Shown: piece by piece, positions 60,057 through 64,000 of the stretch
How positions within the stretch are numbered: the first letter of the stretch is position 1
Layout: every line of letters begins with the position of its first letter
NCBI GenBank assembly: GCA_037444575.1
Contig: JBBIME010000015.1
Coordinates: 1-64,000, forward strand
Length of the DNA stretch: 64,000 nucleotides
From: Bacteriovorax sp037444575
GTDB lineage: Bacteria > Bdellovibrionota > Bacteriovoracia > Bacteriovoracales > Bacteriovoracaceae
Reading direction: 5' to 3'
Made by a program: the position numbers and the translations under genes
Notes under the pieces: model-generated
What the model was told of the DNA's origin: nothing
Databases searched by the model: none
What the model saw: the letters and a program-made list of their open reading frames with translations, nothing else

Positions 60057-60132
60057 GGAAAAACACAGTGAAAATCCCAATTTTTTAAGGGCAGAATGTA
60101 GCGTATTTTATGCAGCTTAACAAATTTTAAAA

Positions 60133-61068
60133 TTACAAAAAATTGAGGTTTGCAACAACTGGATAGTGGTCAGAGGGGAGGGCGTAGCGCTGATAAGATT
60201 CTTGGGGATATGGCAATGCCATGCCATGGGGGTCGCGGAAAAGATAAATACCTGAATCTTCTTTTCTGACAAGGTTGTGGAGCTCTGGTGGGAGAAAAAT
60301 ATAATCTAGCTGGAAAGATTCGCGATTATTTTCCTTTCCAAAATAAAAAAAGGAGAGGCGTCTTTCATAGGGTTCTTTGATAACTTCTAGGACGTCTTCG
60401 AGGTCCGTATGGGCGTAAAGATCGTCAAATTCTGGTTCCTGATGACTTTTTTGGGCCACACCATTCATATCGCCCGCAACGACAACAGGAACATTTGGAC
60501 CAAATTCGTGGCGCAGACGATTGTAGGTTTTAACCAGTGCCTTTAATTCTGCTTTTCTTCTCTCTTTGCCATTGTAGTCGACACCATCGCGATCCCATTT
60601 CGATTTTAGGTGCACTAAAAGAAGAATCATGGCGACTTTATCGTCTTTTAAAATTCTAAGCTCAGAAATGTCACGAGAGAATTTATGAGGAGGAATTTTG
60701 AGTTCATCAAGCATCAGTTTTTTATTTTCTTCTATTTCAAAATGATAGTTAAACTCAATTGAGGCATTGGCGTGACTAATATGTCTGTATTTGTAAGGCA
60801 GATCTTTTTTTATAAGATAACCCATTTCTATTCCACGATTGGAATTCCCTTTTAAAAGAGCGCTGTAGTATTTCGAGTTTAAATATTTCGTGTTGAATAA
60901 ATCGAGGCTCTCAATTCCTCCGACTTCACAGAGCATTGTGATATCGGCATCGATTTCGGAAATAGTGCGAGCAATCCATTCTATTTTATCAACAGGCTTT
61001 TTAAATCCGTCTCCATTGGGGCCGGATAAAAGAAAAAAATTTTCGACATTAAAAAGGCAAAGCTTCAA
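60133..61068 (-). CDS. Endonuclease/exonuclease/phosphatase-family protein
   Basis: A 311-residue metal-dependent phosphoesterase: LFNVENFF (Asn), ITMLCEVGG (Glu), LLVHLKSKW (His), VAGDMNG (Asp, Asn), LDYIFLP, and SDHYPVVA (Asp, His) are the EEP-family motifs. It cleaves nucleic acid or inositol/sphingomyelin-type phosphoesters. I favour the TTG at 61068 as start because GGTGGAG lies six bases upstream and it overlaps the previous stop (TTGA); the GTG at 61080 is the alternative. No signal peptide is visible. Confidence 0.8.
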   Translation of the reverse strand: MKLCLFNVENFFLLSGPNGDGFKKPVDKIEWIARTISEIDADITMLCEVGGIESLDLFNTKYLNSKYYSALLKGNSNRGIEMGYLIKKDLPYKYRHISHANASIEFNYHFEIEENKKLMLDELKIPPHKFSRDISELRILKDDKVAMILLLVHLKSKWDRDGVDYNGKERRKAELKALVKTYNRLRHEFGPNVPVVVAGDMNGVAQKSHQEPEFDDLYAHTDLEDVLEVIKEPYERRLSFFYFGKENNRESFQLDYIFLPPELHNLVRKEDSGIYLFRDPHGMALPYPQESYQRYALPSDHYPVVANLNFL

Positions 61069-61787
61069 TTGCAACTCCACCCCAAAAGCATCGTTTTGTA
61101 GCTTTTTGTTGTTTTATCCCAAATATCTTTGCAGTAATGACCTTGATAAAAATTTGGACTTGGAGCTTCTCTTGAAAACTCTGCTATAAGATCCTGTGAA
61201 CAAGTCACCTCTTTAGGAGGAAGTGAGCTGAATTCATTTTTAGTAATTTTAAAACGTCCATCGCGATCAATTAAAAGACCATAAAAAATTCCTTCTTCTT
61301 CTCGTAAAAAATAAAGACTGCCGTCTTTTACAAATAATGGTGCATCTCCTCTTGGTACAACGACAGAATAAGGAGTTTTTCCTTTTTCTAAAATGATCGC
61401 TCTCGAGAAAAAAATTGTAGGGGATTCTTTTAACTCATTGGCGTTTAAATTTTTTCTGAATACTTCACTTATGTAGTATTTGTTTGTTGGGCTTCGATGT
61501 TGTTTACAAGGAGAATCCCACATCAAAACATTCGGTAGAAGGCTAGCTTCTTCCTGTGCCCAACCGCTAACAGGAAGACCGTATTCAGATTGAACAAAGG
61601 CATTTAGTTTTTGTTCGCTTAGTTCTCCCTTTGAAAAACTTCTTAATTGTTCCATCCATTTTTTACGGGTGAGACCAGTCTCTTTTTTACAAAAAGAATT
61701 TTCGGGACATCCATCGAAATCGATTTTGGAGTACTCTAGAGCATAAAGATTAAAGCTCATTAGTATAATTAAGAAAAAAAACTTCAT
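61065..61787 (-). CDS. Exported Cys-containing protein, unknown
   Basis: A 240-residue protein with a signal peptide (MKFFFLIILMSFNLYALE). Eight or so Cys, including DGCPENSFCKK and LLGWSCN at the C terminus, point to disulfides in the periplasm. I recognise no domain. It overlaps the endonuclease-family gene by four bases (with the TTG start), so they are coupled. Its start is 16 bases after the thioesterase stop. Confidence 0.65.
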   Translation of the reverse strand: MKFFFLIILMSFNLYALEYSKIDFDGCPENSFCKKETGLTRKKWMEQLRSFSKGELSEQKLNAFVQSEYGLPVSGWAQEEASLLPNVLMWDSPCKQHRSPTNKYYISEVFRKNLNANELKESPTIFFSRAIILEKGKTPYSVVVPRGDAPLFVKDGSLYFLREEEGIFYGLLIDRDGRFKITKNEFSSLPPKEVTCSQDLIAEFSREAPSPNFYQGHYCKDIWDKTTKSYKTMLLGWSCN

Positions 61788-61803
61788 ACGATCATAATCC
61801 TGA

Positions 61804-62286
61804 TTATTCTTTTGCTTTTCTTTTCTTCATATCTTCAATGCGGGTCTTTCCTTCGGCAAATCTTCTGATTTCATCATCAGATTCTGGGATGACAGCTCGA
61901 ACTTGAAGAGGCTTTCCAATGTCATCAAGAGCAACAAAGACAAGATAGGCAGTTGTTGTATGACGAGAAATTCCTGTAAAAGGGTTTTCAGCAACAACTT
62001 TTACACCAACAAGCATTGATGTCTTTCCGACATAATTTAAACTTGCTCTGATTAGAACATGGTCTCCAATTTTAATAGGGGCCTTGAAACTAATATCGTC
62101 GACGTGAACAGTGACGACTGGTCTGTTTGAATGTCTTTCAGCAACCATTGCAGCGGCCATATCTATCCAGGACATGACGACTCCCCCAAAAATGGAGTTT
62201 TGCGGATTAGTATGGTTAGGCATGACAAGATAGCGCATTTCAACTGCGCTTTCATTCACAGTCTTTGCTTCATTGTGCTTTTTCAT
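61804..62286 (-). CDS. YciA-type acyl-CoA thioesterase
   Basis: A 160-residue hotdog-fold thioesterase. MPNHTNPQNSIFGGVVMSWIDMAAAM is the catalytic-region signature of the YciA/BFIT group, followed by VVTVHVDDISFKAPIKIGD, a strand typical of these enzymes, and ISRHTTTAYLVFVALD. It hydrolyses acyl-CoA to control CoA pools. A basic C-terminal tail (DMKKRKAKE) is added. GAGG precedes the ATG. Confidence 0.88.
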   Translation of the reverse strand: MKKHNEAKTVNESAVEMRYLVMPNHTNPQNSIFGGVVMSWIDMAAAMVAERHSNRPVVTVHVDDISFKAPIKIGDHVLIRASLNYVGKTSMLVGVKVVAENPFTGISRHTTTAYLVFVALDDIGKPLQVRAVIPESDDEIRRFAEGKTRIEDMKKRKAKE

Positions 62287-62301
62287 TGGGACCTCAAATT
62301 A

Positions 62302-63153
62302 TTATTTTCTTATTAAATTATAAATCTTTTTTAAGAAAAGCGATAGCACTAGGGCCATAAAGAGAACGACCGCGAGAGTTGCTCCAGAAGGAAGTCCAAA
62401 TGAGTTTGCAATTACAATTCCAAGAAGCGCGAAAGTAGTTGAAAAAAGCACGCTCAAGATAAAAGACTGTCTGACATTTGAACTAAACTTTAATCCAAAA
62501 AAGCCTGGAACTAATAAGAGCGTTTCAATCAAGATTGTTCCTGCCAATTTGATACTTGTAACAATTAAGAGTGCGAGCAAAATAAAGAAAAGATAGTGAT
62601 AAACTTTAGCTTTTATTCCCGATGTAATTGCACCTTCTTCATCATAAGTTAAAAAGAGCCATTTTTTGTATGGAATAATAATCAATGGGGCAGTAAGGGT
62701 AAGAAGTGCGACTGATAAAATCAAATCTTCTTTAGTAAGAAGAAGAATATTTCCAAATAAAAAACTTAAAAGGTCCGTTTTATTTTTAGCAAAAAGGGAG
62801 TGGATAATTATTCCCAGTGCCATGGTCGATGTATAAAAAATTCCAATGAGAGAGTCCGTTGGAAGTTTTTGACGGTATGTGGAGAAAGCGAGAAAAAGTG
62901 TACACAAAATCGTGATACCTAATGTTGTTGCAAAGATAGAAAGTGATGAGTCAGCTGTAAATAAACTTAGAGCAATTGCAAGCCCTAAAAGAGTTGAATG
63001 AGATATGGCCGATCCCATAAAGGCATTTTTTCTAGCAATTAATAGAGGAGATATGAGCCCACATGTGATAGAGAGAAAAAGTGTGCCCAAAAGTGCATAG
63101 AGTAGAAAATCATAATGCAAAAAATCCTGCAGAGATTGAAAGAATGTCATCAT
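62302..63153 (-). CDS. Metal-type ABC transporter permease (ZnuB/MntB family)
   Basis: A 283-residue membrane protein with seven or more membrane segments. YALLGTLFLSITCGLISPLLI at the start, GSAISHSTLLGLAIA and KLAGTILIETLLLVPGFFGLKF fit the ZnuB/MntB/FecCD-3 permease family. I start it at the ATG at 63153 overlapping the ATPase stop (ATGA), with a G-rich site upstream; the open frame extends 19 codons further into the ATPase gene in another frame. With the ATPase it forms a metal importer. Confidence 0.85.
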   Translation of the reverse strand: MMTFFQSLQDFLHYDFLLYALLGTLFLSITCGLISPLLIARKNAFMGSAISHSTLLGLAIALSLFTADSSLSIFATTLGITILCTLFLAFSTYRQKLPTDSLIGIFYTSTMALGIIIHSLFAKNKTDLLSFLFGNILLLTKEDLILSVALLTLTAPLIIIPYKKWLFLTYDEEGAITSGIKAKVYHYLFFILLALLIVTSIKLAGTILIETLLLVPGFFGLKFSSNVRQSFILSVLFSTTFALLGIVIANSFGLPSGATLAVVLFMALVLSLFLKKIYNLIRK

Positions 63154-63986
63154 TTTTTCCCCCTCATTAGTGAATGTGGGTCTTTTAAATTTTTGTGATC
63201 GTGATCGCAAAAAAGATGATCATGACTAGGATGATTAGAATCTTGTTGTAAATCATTTTCATGAATGAGGAGATGCTCAAATTCACAGTGGTAAACATCC
63301 TCAAGAATATTTTTAGTGAGAAGATCGCGATGATCATGCCAGTGATAAGATCTGTTTAGACATAAAATCTTGTGACAGTTTCTAATAATTTGGTTGATGT
63401 TGTGATCGACAATCATGACAGCTGTTTTATCGCGAGACTTGATTTTATCAATAAGTGAAAGCAATTGATCCTGTCCACTGCTATCGAGCCCTTTCGTCGG
63501 CTCGTCTAGTAAGAGAAGTCTAGGTTTGTTGATAAGAGCACGCGCGATAAGGACTCGCTGTCTTTCCCCTCCAGATAACTTTGAAATGAGTGAATCTCTT
63601 TTGTGAAGAATTCCCACGAGATCTAAAAGCTCATCCAAATCTTTTGAAGAAACATTTTTATTGAGTGCCTTAGAAAATTCCATGTATTCGTGGACTTTCA
63701 CTGGAAGAATCGAATTGAGTTCGCTGTTTTGAGGAACGTAAGAGAATATTTCATAAGGATAAGTTTTATACTCTTTTATATTTTTTCCATCAAAAAACAG
63801 CTCTCCAGAGTCGGCAGTAAGAAGGCCTGCGATAATTTTCATCAAAGTGGATTTTCCACCACCGTTTGGTCCTAAGACACCAAGGCTTTCTCCAATATCT
63901 AGAGAAAAAGAAATATCTTTTAGAACAGGAGATTCTCCATTGTAGCTATAACAAATTTTTTCTGCTTTTAAGATAGGATTTGTCAT
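63150..63986 (-). CDS. Metal-type ABC transporter ATPase (ZnuC-like) with His-rich tail
   Basis: A 278-residue ABC ATPase. Walker A GPNGGGKST, Q-loop YVPQNSELN, signature LSGGERQRV, Walker B LLLLDEPTKGLD and H-loop VDHNI are complete. The C-terminal 40 residues carry many His and Asp (NHPSHDHLFCDHDHKN), typical of zinc-binding tails, which supports zinc rather than manganese. The frame begins 14 bases before the right edge; the binding-protein gene is probably beyond the window. No clear ribosome site is visible. Confidence 0.88.
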   Translation of the reverse strand: MTNPILKAEKICYSYNGESPVLKDISFSLDIGESLGVLGPNGGGKSTLMKIIAGLLTADSGELFFDGKNIKEYKTYPYEIFSYVPQNSELNSILPVKVHEYMEFSKALNKNVSSKDLDELLDLVGILHKRDSLISKLSGGERQRVLIARALINKPRLLLLDEPTKGLDSSGQDQLLSLIDKIKSRDKTAVMIVDHNINQIIRNCHKILCLNRSYHWHDHRDLLTKNILEDVYHCEFEHLLIHENDLQQDSNHPSHDHLFCDHDHKNLKDPHSLMRGKK

Positions 63987-64000
63987 TGTTTACTTGGGAC

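Noticed and set aside
1..64000. tRNA, rRNA, CRISPR array, insertion sequence or prophage
   Set aside because: I read the gaps and found no T-loop pattern, no regularly spaced repeats and no transposase or phage structural motif.

Overview
The window is about 64 kb of AT-rich, gene-dense bacterial chromosome from a Gram-negative organism, as shown by lipoproteins, outer-membrane barrels, a TolQR-type motor and a BamB homologue. I infer a member of the Bdellovibrionota, most like the Bacteriovorax/Peredibacter group. The reasons are the gliding-motility-like (Agl/Glt) operon, a DUF6178 protein, a deoxyhypusine-synthase-like protein beside arginine decarboxylase, the many exported proteins of unknown function, and a frameshifted short HPF homologue. 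I saw no tRNA, rRNA, CRISPR array, transposase or prophage.

Layout. 1-4.9 kb (+): a cluster of exported proteins (PKD-repeat protein cut by the window edge, lipoprotein, predicted serine hydrolase, small charged protein). 4.9-9.4 kb (-): a frameshifted ribosome-hibernation-factor-like gene coupled to a secreted protein, then a membrane beta-propeller overlapping a phosphotransferase with ATP-grasp and swivelling-His domains. 9.5-19.4 kb (-): one long operon of vWA lipoprotein, outer-membrane barrel, TPR proteins, ExbB/TolQ, ExbD/TolR and an AgmX/TonB-like protein, ending in a clear terminator; this looks like a proton-driven envelope-spanning machine related to gliding. 19.8-27.2 kb: small metabolic and unknown genes, a c-type cytochrome, DUF6178, and an orphan CpaF-type ATPase. 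27.2-28.8 kb: deoC and fabI. 28.8-35.2 kb (-): haem operon hemA-hemC(D)-hemL-[sensor kinase-response regulator]-hemE. 35.2-38.8 kb (+): exported alpha/beta-hydrolase plus cyanophycinase fusion next to a transglutaminase-like protein. 39.0-43.9 kb (+): guaC, a PlsB-like acyltransferase, infC-rpmI-rplT. 43.9-48.7 kb: exported proteins, a metalloprotease, transaldolase, and a Xer-like recombinase lacking catalytic residues. 48.9-56.0 kb (+): rnc-era-der and yfgM-bamB, with two barrel genes on the other strand. 56.0-64.0 kb (-): lipoprotein, polyamine pair, endonuclease-family protein, thioesterase, and a zinc-type ABC transporter running off the right edge.

How they work together: several groups are tight operons with ATGA or TAATG overlaps, which supports joint function (envelope motor, haem synthesis with its own two-component system, polyamine synthesis, metal uptake). 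The most unusual items are the hydrolase-cyanophycinase fusion and its transglutaminase-like neighbour, Der GTPase with a long acidic insertion in its second G domain, the Xer-like protein with lost active-site residues, and the phosphotransferase/propeller pair. All functional calls come from reading motifs by eye; no database search was run.
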